A stretch of DNA of 64,000 bases, taken from NCBI GenBank assembly GCA_018343915.1, contig JABRWF010000007.1:1178001-1242000 (forward strand), in the 5' to 3' direction. The notes below the pieces were generated by a model. That model was not told the origin of the DNA. It saw only the letters and a program-made list of their open reading frames with translations, and did not search any database. This stretch comes from Agroathelia rolfsii (lineage: Eukaryota > Basidiomycota > Agaricomycetes > Amylocorticiales > Amylocorticiaceae). A program made the translations under genes and the position numbers. Positions 36,252 to 48,587 of this stretch are shown here, in pieces; the stretch's first letter is position 1, and the number at the start of each line of letters is the position of its first letter.

Positions 36252-36874
36252 TCATGAAATTGGCGCGTCGGAGGGTGAGCTGGGGGCTTCAGGATTGACA
36301 TTTTTTAGTCCAAAGTATCGAGCACGACCTCGAGCCTTTTCATCACGGGGTAAAACTTCTCCGCGTTGGAGAACGACACCAACGTATTTGCGCTCGCCAC
36401 GCATATATTTCTCTTTGTAGAAACGAACGAATCCTGGAACAGTCGCATATATCGTGTGATCTCGTCCAATGCCAACCTAAAAATGAGGCTATTATATAAG
36501 AATACAATGGTAACAAGTCTAAAGGAAAACAAACGTTGTCTCCTGGATGGAATTGAGTGCCTCGTTGGCGGAGAATAATGTTACCGGGAATAACAGCCTG
36601 GTCTGTACACTTGCGTCAGAACAGGACCTCCACCAGAGGCAAGGAGTAAGACACACCAGAGAACTTCTTGACACCCAAACGCTTTCCTGGTGAGCCTCCA
36701 TGATTGCGGACGGTACCACCAGCACGCTTAGTAGCCGTTCGAATGGCACCCAGGCCTACGATTTGGTTGGTAAGGACAAACAGAATTTATAGCACAATAG
36801 TATAATCGCATACCAAAAGGACTGAAAGGAGAGCTTCTCGAGAGACAAGCGCGGACACCAGCAACAAAATTCAT
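36252..36874 (-). CDS. MRP7: Mitochondrial large-subunit ribosomal protein bL27m
   Basis: bL27 touches the tRNA acceptor ends in the peptidyl transferase centre. ATG at 36874 opens a basic transit peptide ([20 protein letters not shown]). Splicing then gives [23 protein letters not shown] (core [20 protein letters not shown]), [41 protein letters not shown] and [13 protein letters not shown]. The bacterial hallmark 'KKGGGS..NGRDS..KRLGVK' is recognisable as the mitochondrial variant. About four exons. It shares a 180-base promoter with SKP1. Confidence 0.93.
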
Positions 36875-37054
36875 GGCGGACAAGACACTACAATAGTAAT
36901 GGCACAATAGCAATGCGCAAATGGGTGTAAGATGTTTGCTTCCGGACGCAGTTGTGTGGCTTTGTTTGGCCGAGTCCTATTAAACGCGCCTGGCGGAGTC
37001 CCCGCTCACTTACCTACTGCCATCTTTCCCAACTTCATCATCACACATACCACC
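36875..37054. promoter_or_regulatory. Shared promoter between bL27m (-) and SKP1 (+)
   Basis: Only 180 bases separate the start codons, so the two genes must share a bidirectional promoter. The SKP1 start has a strong context (CACCATGG). CT/CA-rich sequence precedes it. Confidence 0.6.
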
Positions 37055-37829
37055 ATGGTTCGTCTCGTCACATCCGACAACATAGAATTCAACCCCGATA
37101 AGGAAGTCGTTGAGCGCAGTGTTCTTATTAAAAACATGCTCGAGGGTGCGCGAAGAGTGAAGGGAATATCTACTAGCTAATCATACGCCTTTCCCTTTCA
37201 GACGTCGGCGAGAGCGATCAGCCCATCCCTCTGCCTAATGTCTCTTCCAGTGTAATGAAGAAGGTGTGATAGCTACATATGGTTACGCTTAGCCTTTTTA
37301 TTAACCCATCATTCAGGTTCTAGAGTATTGCGAACATCATAAGGGCGAGCCACTCCCATCTGCAGACGCAGACTCCAACCAAGACGAGACACGCAAACGT
37401 ACCACTGATATTGGAGAATGGGACCAGAAGTTCATCACTGTTGATCAGGAGATGCTCTTCGAAATCATCCTTGCCGCCAACTATCTCGATATCAAGTCTC
37501 TCCTGTGCGATCTTTCACGACTTAGACGGCGACATGACGCGACTTACCAAGCTCATCTCTTAATAGTGACGTCGGTTGCAAGACTGTGGCCAACATGATC
37601 AAAGGAAAGACACCCGACGAAATTCGCAAGCTTTTCAACATTGTTAATGACTTTACGCCTGAGGAAGAGGTGTGTTTTCTTGCTGTTTTATGCATCCTCC
37701 AATCATCATTGATGTGCTCTCTTAGGCTCAAATCAAGAAGGAAAATGTATGCCATCAGATGCTCTATTCTTCCTACTAACTGGCCCTGACTTTTCTGTCT
37801 TTCTTTAGGAATGGGCTGAGGACCGATGA
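37055..37829 (+). CDS. SKP1: SCF ubiquitin ligase adaptor Skp1
   Basis: Skp1 links F-box proteins to cullin in SCF ubiquitin ligases. Six exons (37055-37145, 37202-37263, 37317-37504, 37567-37669, 37726-37746, 37809-37829) give 161 residues, the normal length. [20 protein letters not shown] begins the BTB/POZ-like part. [60 protein letters not shown] and [20 protein letters not shown] follow, and the end is KENEWAEDR. The last two exons are only 21 bases each. Confidence 0.97.
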
Positions 37830-38113
37830 ACCTTTCTTTGTGCGTACTGTTCCACGGTGCATATATGCTACTTAACAAGCTCAACTGCGTCTTTTACGCA
37901 GCCTGCCATGATAATGAAATATTGATATATTGTGTCTTGAGGCTTTGTCAGCCACACCAACACGTGACTTGTGATAATGCGCCTCACGCCTACTGTTTTG
38001 TCCCACGAATACTATATATTGTACTTAGTGTATCATCAACACCCATCATCTTCATTCATAATATCACTTGAGTGTGTGCTTTCTCCTCTGTATTAACTGC
38101 CCAAGCGCCACCG

Positions 38114-40146
38114 TATGCCTCGAGTTCCCGACTTGCCTGGCGACCTTATACCTCGTCGGTCTGATCAAGAAGTATGGCTTAAGCGTTTCGTCTTCGGTCT
38201 CTGTGGCCTGAACAACGAAAAGTGCGTCAGCTTACATGGTATCACCCTATGGTGACATTCTAAAACTCTGTAAAAACAAAGTACCTTTCCTGGAAGTCAA
38301 CCTGTGAGCTTTCGACAGGCGGATCTGGATGTCCTAGAAAAACAGGAGTGAGCCGTGTGTCTCCCGCTTGGCGCACATCTATAGACAATCGTAACATGGG
38401 ACTACTAGCTTCTGGGTGTGTGAAAAGTCGGATGGGGTCCGCGCCCTTCTCTTCATATGCACGAACTTAAACACCAACGCTCAGGATGTCTATCTTGTAT
38501 GTTTTGTCTCAACTCCTCATACCATACCGGATACATGCCATGAGCCTCACGCCAGTCAGATAGACCGCAAGAATGAATACAGGCAGCTATCAGGACTGTA
38601 TTTCCCCCACTACGAAAGACCAGAGATGCCCCTACGGAGTACCATGGTGGATGGTGAGCTCGTTGTCGAGGTGGATCCTGCGACAGGACGGGTGTGTTAT
38701 TGCTCTGTTGCCATGTGTGTATAAAACGGACTAATGCGTTTATCTAGGAATCTCTTCGTTTCCTTGCTTTCGACTGCCTTGTAATCGATGACCAGAACGT
38801 AATGGCAAGAACTCTTGACAAGCGATACGGAGTATGCTCATTTGCCTGCCATCCATACCTATCTGATATATTTCTCTCAACAGAGGCTGACAGATTGGTT
38901 CTACAAACCATACGCAAAAATGATAAAGGACCATCCACACATGACCAACGGTCAACCATTTGAGTACGCTGCGAATAACGCGTGTAATTGCACAAACCAC
39001 ATCTAATCTATTGTACATAGTATCCGTGTCAAAGAAATCAACTTTTCTTATTCAGTGGATAAAGTTTTCGCTGACATCCCCTCGCTGCATCATGTCAACG
39101 ATGGTCTAATTTACACATGTGTCAATGCGCCGTATAGCCCTGGAACAGACCATAATATGTTTGTTCTTTTTCTTCTCGATTCTATATTCTTCTCCCACTG
39201 AACTACATCCTAGTCTCAAATGGAAGCCTCCATCAGAGAATTCTGTCGATTTCAAGCTCGTTCTACGTTTCCCGCCTTCAAGGGATAGGCCTGACGAACC
39301 CGACTTTCATGCGAAACCAGTCTTTATCTTGCAAGCATGGAATGGAGGAGACGGTAATAACGCCAGATATGAGACGTACGATCTCATGCACATGGATGAT
39401 GATGAGTGGGAACAGTAAGCCATTTTTCCTGCTTCACTTCACCCCAAGATATTATGCCAAGCTCTTGATCATCGGAACTGATAACGCGCTGAATACACAT
39501 CCGTGCTGTGCAGGCTAAAAGCGACAGGAGAGCAGGTAGACGATCGAATAGTCGAGGTCTACTGGGACCCCGTACATTCGCATTGGCGCATGATGCGCTT
39601 CCGATCTGACAAACCCAACGGAAATCACAAGAGTGTCGTTGAAAGCGTGATTCAGAGTATTGCCGAGAGTGTCGAGAAGGAAACGGTGAGTAACAATTCA
39701 TTCATTCCTCTTTATGTACACCGCCCAAGCCCCTATTTGGAAATGGTAATGATGATAACACTGATGTTAACCACAACAATCTTCTCCTCCTCCCTCCCAT
39801 CCCAACATAGCTTCTAGCACGATCAAACTCGATCAGGACGGCCTGGAAGGCGAGACATGGTCAGCCGGTACAAGCTTCTTCGAATTCTGCTTCTTCGACA
39901 ACGACTGCGGCGCCTCATCTATCATCAGCATCAATCGCTCATCATCAGCACCCACCGGCGTCAACTATGACAGCAGCAGCATCGGCGGCTCCACCTCGCG
40001 CACCTCCACCTCCAGCTGCTGGTGCGCCCAAAGCCAACGGTAGCCCGCCTGGGCCCCCTCCCTCTGTTTTCAAATATCTTGGCATCGCCAAATCGCGCTT
40101 CTCGAAGGTCTCGGGGCCTACGGAATTCTTGGGCTTGCGCCGATAA
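38114..40146 (+). CDS. CEG1: mRNA capping enzyme guanylyltransferase
   Basis: Transfers GMP to the 5' end of nascent mRNA in the nucleus. ATG at 38114 (MPRVPDLPGDLIPRRSDQE). Motif I WVCEKSDGVRALLF has the catalytic Lys (KxDG). Motif III STMVDGELVVE, IIIa RFLAFDCLVIDD, IV DGLIYTCV, V LKWKPPSENSVDFKL and VI YWDPVHSHWRMMRFRSDKPN are all present in order. The C-terminal tail is Ala/Pro/Ser-rich (PPRAPPPPAAGAPKANG) and ends KVSGPTEFLGLRR, longer than in yeast. About nine exons. Fungi use a separate triphosphatase, and none is fused here. Confidence 0.95.
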
Positions 40147-41501
40147 ACCCCATTATCGGATCTTGATGATGATGATGATGATGATTATGAATGTTCCATT
40201 TATCTCTCTCGACGCAAACACACACACACACACACACACGCACACATGCACACGGCGGCAAATCCTTTCTGTGGCATCATCCGTTCTGAACCGGATTTGG
40301 AATTTCTTGGTATATATATATATTCTTGATTGACGTCGTTGTTACGGTCATCGCTTTTTCTGCTTGTCTCAAAATGACCTCATTATCAAAGTTTCGTAAG
40401 GGGACGAGCGGGAGGGAAGATAGAGCAAAGCCTACTTTGCTAATTTGTCTCATCCATGTATAGTACTATTACCACGAGACATAACTCAAAGTACTAGCGC
40501 GCCACGAGCATTGTCCTTAATGCGTAAATGAACACCTTATCGAACTTTATCGTAGGCCATCGTCCACCGTCTTCTTATCCTCTCTCCCATCGGCGTATAA
40601 GTCTACCCGGCTTGCGGTCCCGAATATGAAGGAGAGAAGCGTGATGCGCATGATGGCGTACACATTGTGCATTGATGAATTAAGGAAGGCCCTCTCCTCT
40701 TTTGGATCACCGCGTGATGGTTACTTGTGTGGACCAGCCAAAGTGGAGAAGAAAGGAAATTCATTGATTGTCGTGTACACTGATGGATGATCGTAATAAT
40801 AGGAGAAATGAAGTAGACCGAGAAAAAATGCAATTGAGAGTGTACATAGTAAACGTAAACGTGGGAGATATAAATGAATAAGAGAGAGAAGAGAGATGGA
40901 AGGGAGTCACAAGAAACGTAATACGGTAGAAGACTTTGCTAGATCATGCGGATGGGTGAAGGCGGAACACGTCAACTCATGAAAAAGAAAAAGAAAAAAT
41001 ACGTGGATGAGGGCGTGAGATGATGGTAAATGCAAAAATTCGTAGATGCGTTGGTTGACGTGTCTAATCGTTACAAATGCGGATGGAGGAGATAGGAACA
41101 GGCAGAGAGAAAGAAAGAGAGATAAAGATGGAAATAGGGATGGAGATAATAGAGAGGGAAATGGGAAATCGGCTTTTGGACGGTATCTGCTGATTGCAAT
41201 GAAATTAAGTCCGAGGATAAAGCGGTACGTTTCCTAGGGGAGATAGGCAGCCAATGGTGTCAAGGATGTAACTAGTGGATCGTGTCGTAGGGACATGCAA
41301 GAATGTGTCTCTTTTGTGGGTGACCCGCTATCTTGGAAGCAAGGCCAGAAATCGGGGAGAAGGAATGGCAGCGATGGGACGAACAAGTGTTGGATGGCAG
41401 TTGTGTGGCCTGGGGCCAACCCTGATAGACATCGGGTAGCTGCTACTTTGCATGATGATAGTGGAGTGTTGTGCATAGATTGTCATCAATCAAGAGATGG
41501 T
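40147..41501. other. 1.35-kb convergent intergenic region with microsatellites
   Basis: Just after the capping-enzyme stop there is a (GAT)n run at about 40164-40184 and a (CA)n run at about 40218-40239, probably in its 3' UTR. A TA repeat lies near 40311-40321. Around 41090-41170 the + strand is strongly purine-rich (GA-rich). No convincing coding sequence is present. Confidence 0.65.
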
Positions 41502-42276
41502 TTAGAAGAAGGTATCCGAAATGGGATCCGAGAACGCGGGGATGCCAAAGTCGAACACTGAGTCGTAAGAAACGGTTCGACGCGAGATAGATGACGCGGT
41601 CACACCCCCTAGGGTGTTTTTTGACTTGAACATGGATGGGACGCGTCGTGGACTCGATGGGACGTTCAGGTAGTCATCGTCTGAGTCGGTATCGTCATCC
41701 AAAGGCACGCCTTCTAGTGCGAAGGAGAACGTTGAACTTTTCTCAAACGATGACAGGAAACTCAAGTCATCATCGTCGTGGTCGGTCTCACGCACGGCGG
41801 CTGACAGCGAACTGGTGCCTAGGGGCACTGTTGGTTCGTCCTTGGCAAGTGTCAAGATGATAAGATAAACGCCCCAGTCACAGGAACTGGAATATCAGAG
41901 GGGCGCTCACCAAAGTCAAACCTGGCCATTCCAATGTCTCAGATGCCCTTGAGGTGGGTGGCATCCAGCTATCTAGGCTGGACTCGCTCCCAGATGGGCT
42001 GGATGGGGCAACACTGGCGTTTTCATCGCCAGGGAAAGCGTCCGCGTCATGTGCAGGCACGTTGATCGGGCGTTGGCTGTCAGTGACCAGCCACCAGTCA
42101 ATGTCGGCCAGGACTCTTCGTGTTGAGGTCTGTGCCGGTTCTGACGCCCGTCTGTGGCCTAATGCGACGCGTGGACGTGCGCTGGTGGAAGGCTGAGACA
42201 CGGTTGAATATGAAGAGGCCTTCTTGGGTTTGACCATGGGGCAAGGGTCAGAAACACTGCGACGAAGAGAAGGCAT
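41502..42276 (-). CDS. Hypothetical Ser/Asp-rich protein
   Basis: Two exons (42276-41911 and 41840-41502) join in frame to 234 residues from ATG 42276 (MPSLRRSVSDPCPMVKPKK). The N-terminal third is basic and Ser-rich. The middle has RRVLADIDWWLVTDSQRP and SSPSGSESSLDSWMPPTS. The second exon has an acidic run (ETDHDDDDLSFLSSFE, LDDDTDSDDDYLNVPSS) and ends GIPAFSDPISDTFF. No known domain is seen. It appears mostly disordered with phosphorylation-like Ser-Pro sites. It could be a small basidiomycete-specific regulator. The intron at 41841-41910 has clean GTGAGC and CCAAG signals. Confidence 0.7.
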
Positions 42277-44479
42277 TGGGAACGTGGTAGTAATAGTAGT
42301 GTACGAATAAGACGGTCGACGTGGGACTAAAACTTGCGTTGGAAAAGACCTGATGGTCGTGGTCGTTGGAAAGAGGCGTCCGGTTGGTTGAGAATTTATA
42401 TTAGTTCGGGATGTGAAGAATGTGACGGATGGTCCACCAGGGCGCTAATGATCTCGCTCAAGGTCTTACACCCGCCCTCCTCGGCTGCTGCTTCACTGCC
42501 CCCCGTTTTTCTTTGTGTAATTCCTCCACATTATATTCTAGTAGGTATATATTACTGATAATAATATACATAAAATGTACCATAGCTGTGGTGCAGCACC
42601 ACCATTGGACTGACTATCCACTGTTTTGTTTGGGCAACTGAACCTGAACTTGAACATTGGATTGCCCAGGCCGACCATAAAACAGCCGAGCATCATTGGA
42701 TTACATCACTTCTGGAATCCAAACACTATAATGTCATTATTTATTTGTTATTTATTATTATTTATTGGAGCAGCTTTCATTCGTCGACCCGATCCTGACC
42801 TGATGATGTCGGTCCATTCCAGCCTGTTGTCCCGGAGAGCGCGTGCTCGAGTGCGGAGAACTCGCAGTCTCCAGGAGGTTCGAACTTCGAAATTCAACCA
42901 TTGATCTGCTATACATAATACCTGCCCTCCTTAGCACAAGGCAGGCGTAAAAAATGGATATTATTGCTGGTAATCCAAGCATGCTATTGTTCTCCAGCTT
43001 GCCAAGATCGTCCCGCACTACAAATGCCGCTTAATCCGGCTGTGTTTCTCCTGCTTCGCACTAATCTCCAGTCCGATGCCAGTGTGTTACAGGGATCATG
43101 CGGGGCAGTGTAGAATCACAGCTCTGGCCCTGGGCGTAAACTACTATACATCTAAACATCTGCCGAGAGAGAGGGTTGCTTGGATTGTGATCATAATCAC
43201 AGACTTGGGCATTGCGACTAAACTTCAACCACCTGAATACAAATACAATCGCATGCAATCATTGCCCCATTGACAAGAGTCATGAGTGCAACCTTGATCC
43301 GAATGAGGCAGTTCATCTATGCGGAAAATCAGATATCCTTCTTTTTTTTTTTTTTTCTAGTGTGTTCTTCTCGAGCGCGCCAACGCAACTTCGGAAAATT
43401 CAACCAACGTCCATTCTTTATGACGCTCGGTGCTTTCGGGCGTGTCGAGTGGACGATGGCACGGATCTTAATCACTGTGGCGGCTCTATGTGTTCCTTTC
43501 CTCAATCTCACACAGAGGAAGTATTATATCGCGGGCCCCATGAAGAGTTAGTTCCTGCCAGCACAAATGGGTTGACAGATCTCCACTTCTTTGTGCGGCT
43601 GCATCATTTATACTCTTTCGGGAAGAGATAGGCCGTACCTTGCCTATTCATGAAGTCATGTATAGAGTATCCATGATATCACATTGACCAGTTATTTCCA
43701 CTGGCATTTCATGCCCCACTGACTAGCATCATCAAGCTCGATGACTTACTATCCCTATACATGTAATGCCATCCAGCCACTGAATGATGTGCGGCTGCAT
43801 CAAGGGGTTACGCCGGTTATACGCCAGCTTTAAATAAATCCTTCTGGAGCATCATTCCGTTGCTTATGATCCCTTCTTTGGAAGGATGCATGTGTGCACA
43901 TGATTGATAACTGATGATGGAGGGAATACAGTCAAGCGACCTGGACTAAGAGATCATATAATGCCGGCCTCTTCATTGCTGAGGAGGCTAAACTGCTAAG
44001 AGCAAGCCACTAGTTTCTGGGAATTACCAAGGCGCTCTTAACAAATGGGGGCATAATTCAACCCGAACGCTTTCAGAATTCGTATCGGAATGCCCGTTAG
44101 CGGCTGATCAGAACGAGCCGAGAGCGAAAGACAAGTGACCTATTATCACAATCACCGTCGCCAAGGAGAAATGGGGGAACTGTCATATCTCTGTTCTTAT
44201 TCTGGCCTTGCAAGGCCTGGATTTGCCAACGGCGTTGAAGTTGAACTTGGGCATGAACATGATTGGACCGCTACGTAAGCAGCTTGCTGAGGTAACTGCC
44301 CTGTCGGCACTCGGATCTCCTCTTATCTCTTGTCGCGATGTTAATCTAAGCTAATCAAGGATCTAGCCTATTTTCCCTGCAGACATGCCAAGAACATGCG
44401 CAAACGGCTCATCGCTCTGAGGTTTACTTCTCTGGACTGGTCGACTCAATCCACACCAACATCGCAATAGAGTACATAA
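42277..44479. other. 2.2-kb divergent intergenic region without an identified gene
   Basis: This is the largest gene-free stretch of the window. It holds the promoters of the hypothetical protein (-) and guanine deaminase (+). A T17 tract lies at about 43341-43357. Short open frames at 42626-42904 and 43212-43631 look random (no conserved motif, no splice continuity). I see no tRNA, rRNA or transposase. Confidence 0.6.
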
Positions 44480-46220
44480 ATGTCTCGTCAAACCATCTTC
44501 TATGGGGCGGTTGTTAACCCAGTCAGCCTAACAAGGTTACAAGCACTCCCCCGTTGTCTTCTTGCCGTCTCAGCTACAGGGTCTATCGACTGGCTGGTGG
44601 AAGATGTAGACACCTCGCAGCTCCAGGAGATACTGGCACAGAAAGGAATCATAGACAGTAACATAGACTTTGTAGAGCTCAAGGCTGGACAATTTCTTCT
44701 TCCCGGCTTTATCGATACCCACATCGTGAGTTGGTTTTTTTGACACACTTATTTTCTGTGACCTTACTGTGCGAGTCGACACTAGCACGCACCCCAAATT
44801 TCTAACGCGGGATCGTAAGCGTAGACTTGGAACTATTGGCATTTTCCGATACTAATGGTGTTATAGCGGTCAGCAATATCAACTGCTAGAATGGTTAAAG
44901 CAGGTGACATTTCCAATGGAAGCCCGGTTCAAGGATGTTCATTTCGCTGCTGAAACATACAAGTCCGTGGTCAGGAGAACCCTCGACTCTGGAGTAAGTG
45001 CGCTTCATCCTCAAACAGTGTCCTTTGCAGAGATCTTTTTTCTTTCAGACGACGACTTGCTGCTATTACGGGACACTTCATGTTGAAGGGAACAAAGTAT
45101 TGGCAAATATCGTCCATGATCTAGGTTCGTTGTAGCCCAATCCCTGTTATTGTTCCACATTGTTTCTGACTAGTACTCTCCAGGCCAGCGCGCTTTCATT
45201 GGGGTAAGGTAGCTTAAATCCATGACATCCTGCCAAACAAGCTAAGGCAACTGCCAGAAATGTAACATGAACCGTGAATGTGTTGATTACTATGAGGAAG
45301 CATCCACCGAGGAGTCTATCGCCGGCACTAAGAACCTCATCTCCCACATCCGCTCATTACATTCCGACCTCGTGAAACCAATTCTTACACCCCGGTTTGC
45401 CATATCGTGCACTGATGACCTCTTGAACGATCTTGGGAAGATGGCCGCTGCCGATCCGACTTTACACATTCAAACGCACATAGCCGAGAATCAATCTGAA
45501 GTCGCCTATACGCGAAAGCTCTTCCCTGACTCTGAGTCTTACGCTGATGCATACAATAAAGCGGGTTTACTCAGACACAATACCGTCCTTGCACATGGGA
45601 TCTACCTTGATGATGGCGAAATCGAGTTGATCCGGACCAGGCGCGCAGGTATTAGCCACTGTCCCACGAGCAACTTTAACCTTAGCAGCGGCATTGCGCC
45701 GGTTGGGAAATACCTCGATCGCGGGGTCAAGGTTAGGCCTCTATTACCCACCTGCCGTCCTCTCGCTAAATGTTAATAAATTCCTTTTTAGGTCGGCCTT
45801 GGTACTGACGTATCCGGCGGCTTCTCGCTGTCCATGTTGACTGCAATTCAGCACGCGAGTATCGCTGCTAAGGTCTTGTCTTTACAGAACAGCTCCGTCA
45901 AATCCTTGTCAACATCGTCCTCCATTAGCTTCGAGAATAAACAATTCTCATTAGCTACATTGCTTCATCTTGCCACTCTCGGCGGAGCCCAGGTGTGCGA
46001 CATGGAGAAGACGATCGGCTCATTTGCTCCAGGCAAGGACTTTGATGCGCTTCTTGTCGATCTCGACGCCCCCAACCCGGGTCTTTGGTCGGGCGAAGTT
46101 AAGCGGGAGAGTGTCGAGGCTTGGCTGGAACGTTTCATATTTTGTGGAGATGATCGCAATATTTCGAGGGTGTATGTACAGGGCCGGTTTGTTGGTGGTA
46201 CCCAGCTCAGGAAGAACTAG
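44480..46220 (+). CDS. GUD1: Guanine deaminase
   Basis: Converts guanine to xanthine and ammonia in purine salvage; a zinc-dependent amidohydrolase. ATG at 44480 (MSRQTIFYGAVVNPVS). The metal motif appears across an intron as LPGFIDTHIHAPQ. QYQLLEWLKQVTFPMEARF is the guanine deaminase signature. Then come KCNMNRECVDYYEEASTEES, PRFAISCTDDLLNDLGKMA, TLHIQTHIAENQSEV (His ligand), NTVLAHGIYLDDGEI, GISHCPTSNFNLSSGIAPV and GLGTDVSGGFSLSM (Asp ligand). It ends GRFVGGTQLRKN. Six exons. All catalytic motifs are intact. Confidence 0.95.
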
Positions 46221-46835
46221 TATAGCTGTTTTATCTGGACGAGCTTCGCCATAGAGTTTCCGGATATCTAATATAGCATATAGTCATTGCTTATAATTCA
46301 AATTCGTTGATGCTGTTTATGAGTAGATGGAGAACCTTTTTCTTTGCCTTCCTCGAAAGGACCATTGACGCAATATATTCTCGAAAAGGATATCGAGATG
46401 CATATGTTGATGTTTTTATTTATTTAAATACGTTTATATACCGCATCATGTACTATAGACAAACTACGGTGTGAGGAGCTGTGGTGACTGTTTGGAAGGT
46501 AAGGGAAGTGTAGTGTGTGGTAGCATAAGGGGAAGTTAGGAGGTTTGAAACTGTATACTAAATGACCAGTCTGTTATATTAATGGAGGGGAGAGTTTATA
46601 TAGCCGGAAAGGTAAAACATGATTGTTGGTTATGTGCAATAAAGGAATTATAGGCATTATGGTTGGGTAGCACGTGGTGATGTTGGTCAAAGTCATGATC
46701 ATTTTGCTTATTACGTAAGGTCCCAGTGCGCTTGTGATCGCGGATTGCTAGTGACGCTGAGGCGCTTTGGCCGTAGTCGCTCACTTTTTTCCTCTGTATT
46801 TTTCACACGACCCACTTGTAATCACTATTCACGAA
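46221..46835. other. Intergenic region with repeat copy 3
   Basis: The region holds the guanine deaminase 3' UTR and the promoter of the membrane-protein gene. It contains the repeat at 46413-46495. No gene is seen. Confidence 0.55.
46413..46495 (-). repeat. Copy 3 of the short dispersed repeat
   Basis: On the minus strand it reads CCAAACAGTCACCACAGCTC, then CTCACACCGTAGTTTGTCT, then the core TAGTACATGATGCGGTATA, then an A-rich tail. It is the most complete copy and links copy 2 (shared middle and core) with copy 4 (shared 5' block and core). Flanking direct repeats are not obvious. Confidence 0.65.
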
Positions 46836-48587
46836 ATGTACAATATACCCGAAGATCTCTCTACGCTCCCTCCTCGCTCCGAATTTAGGCGTCCTTGGTC
46901 ACCACATCCTTTTGATGATCCTACAGTCAATTCGCAGAACGATGTCAATCTTGCTCGTGATCGCAGATGGTTACGGGAGCCCTCAGATGCATCTATAGAG
47001 GCTTTTGATCTGGCAGACTATGCTATGGCATTGCGACAGAATCAGTATTCGCCTCAGTATCCTCCCTCTTCGCCTCCTCACAGACCATTCAGCATCCAAA
47101 GTAAAGACTCGTTGAGATCTCCTCCTTCCCTTTACTCTGGTCCTACTACTATCTCTTCGTCATCGCATTCTCCGCTATCACCTTATCAGAGACCATACAC
47201 TCTCCCAAACCGCTCACAAACACGAGTGCATTCGCCACCACTATCACCTACGCCCGACTACCATGACGTCGACCAAAGTATTGATGTTTCCCAATTCCCA
47301 GCCTGGTCCCGCAACTGGTATTCTCCATCACGCCTACCTGCAAGATCGCTGGAAGGCTTTCCGCCGCAGGAGCCCCACGATCCTTTCCCAGTCAAAGCCG
47401 TGAAAAAGGAGCCATTATCACCTTTTGACCCAGCTTATCATGCAGAGATGTACCATGGTACAGACATGGTTCACGCAGCTTCTTCCGCGGCATCACACAC
47501 GGCGTCATCTACTCGGGATCTGCTGCCCTGGGTCGCCGGCGAGCGCGATGCCGCTGTACCAATTAATGCGGAGACGAAAGAGGAGCGCATCCGTTTACTG
47601 GAGCAAGAGTTTGGTGCGACCGCCGGACAGGCTGGCACTTCGGATGCTGGCGCCGACGCTGAGAAAGCGATGATCGGGAGCGTTGATGAACATGGCAAAC
47701 TCATCACGCAGGGTCCCAAGAAACGGATCCTCGTTCGTGCCCTGGAAGTTATTCTGTCTTTGGCAGCGTCCGTGGCCTCTATTTATACTGCTATTGTACG
47801 TTCTATCTCTCTTTCTCTCTCTCTTTTCTCGAAACATGTTGAAAATTCTCCGATGTTTCACCTCATGTAGGTTATTAAACCAAACGGGGTACCCCCACCG
47901 AGAGGCACTATGGCCAGCTATGTGCTGTATACCTTTTCAATAATTTCAACACTGGTGCTACTGTTTGTATTTCTTATTCACCCTTGTATTCATAATCGCC
48001 GGTCCGAGATACCGGGAGAGGGGGCAGTCCCGCATGGGGGGATGATGGTACTCCCGATTCAAGCTGGGAGCGATGGCAGAAGGAACAAGAACAAGAACAA
48101 GAAGCGGGGGAAAGGGGGTCCCGACCCCTCGAAAAGCGGCGATGTCCAGGTCAATCTCATCATTGATCCTTCGATGTTCGACCAGTATCGTCAGCATGAT
48201 GACGACAGGACGGAGGAGGATGGAGATGACGACATGATGGACGAAGATAGATTTTTGCCACTACCTCGTCTTCCGCGCCGACGACGAGCACCCAGACGGA
48301 GAGGCGTATTTGCAGGTCTGGCCCTGGAGACGCAGTGGAAGTCTGCACGACGTCAGCGTAAGAAGATCTCGTTCATGAACGCTGTGCTGGCCGTGCTGTG
48401 GGGCGGTGTTTTTGTGCTCGTCCTGATGGGGAAGCGATGCCCTAGCGGAGCGTTCGAAGGCTGGTGCAACGGGTATAACGTTGCCACCGCCGCTGCGTGT
48501 TTGTCATCATTTCTGTTCTGTGTCAGCGTATTCTTTGACGTCAAGGACTTGCATGCCAGTCGCATTTCCCCAAGGACTCGACCGTAG
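46836..48587 (+). CDS. Hypothetical four-TM membrane protein with long disordered N-terminus
   Basis: Two exons (46836-47795, 47871-48587) encode 558 residues from ATG 46836 (MYNIPEDLSTLPPRSEF). The first 300 residues are Pro/Ser/Tyr-rich and disordered. A helix, ILVRALEVILSLAASVASIY, and a second, MASYVLYTFSIISTLVLLFV, flank a short loop with KPNGVPPPRGT. A highly charged stretch follows (RRNKNKNKKRGKGG; DDDRTEEDGDDDMMDEDR). Two more helices are NAVLAVLWGGVFVLVLMG and ATAAACLSSFLFCVSVFF, separated by CPSGAFEGWCNGYN. The layout resembles MARVEL-like fungal plasma-membrane proteins. No enzyme motif is seen, so the function is unknown. Confidence 0.82.

Noticed and set aside
40218..40239. CA repeat as a possible functional element
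   Set aside because: An ordinary microsatellite in the likely 3' UTR of the capping-enzyme gene.
42820..42905. GGTTCGAAC-like B box near 42886, possible tRNA
   Set aside because: The flanking five bases do not form a T-arm, no A box or acceptor stem is present, and the motif is a simple TTCGAA palindrome.
43212..43631. Open frame of 139 codons containing a poly-Phe run from a T17 tract
   Set aside because: The frame exists only because of a homopolymer and has no conserved motif.
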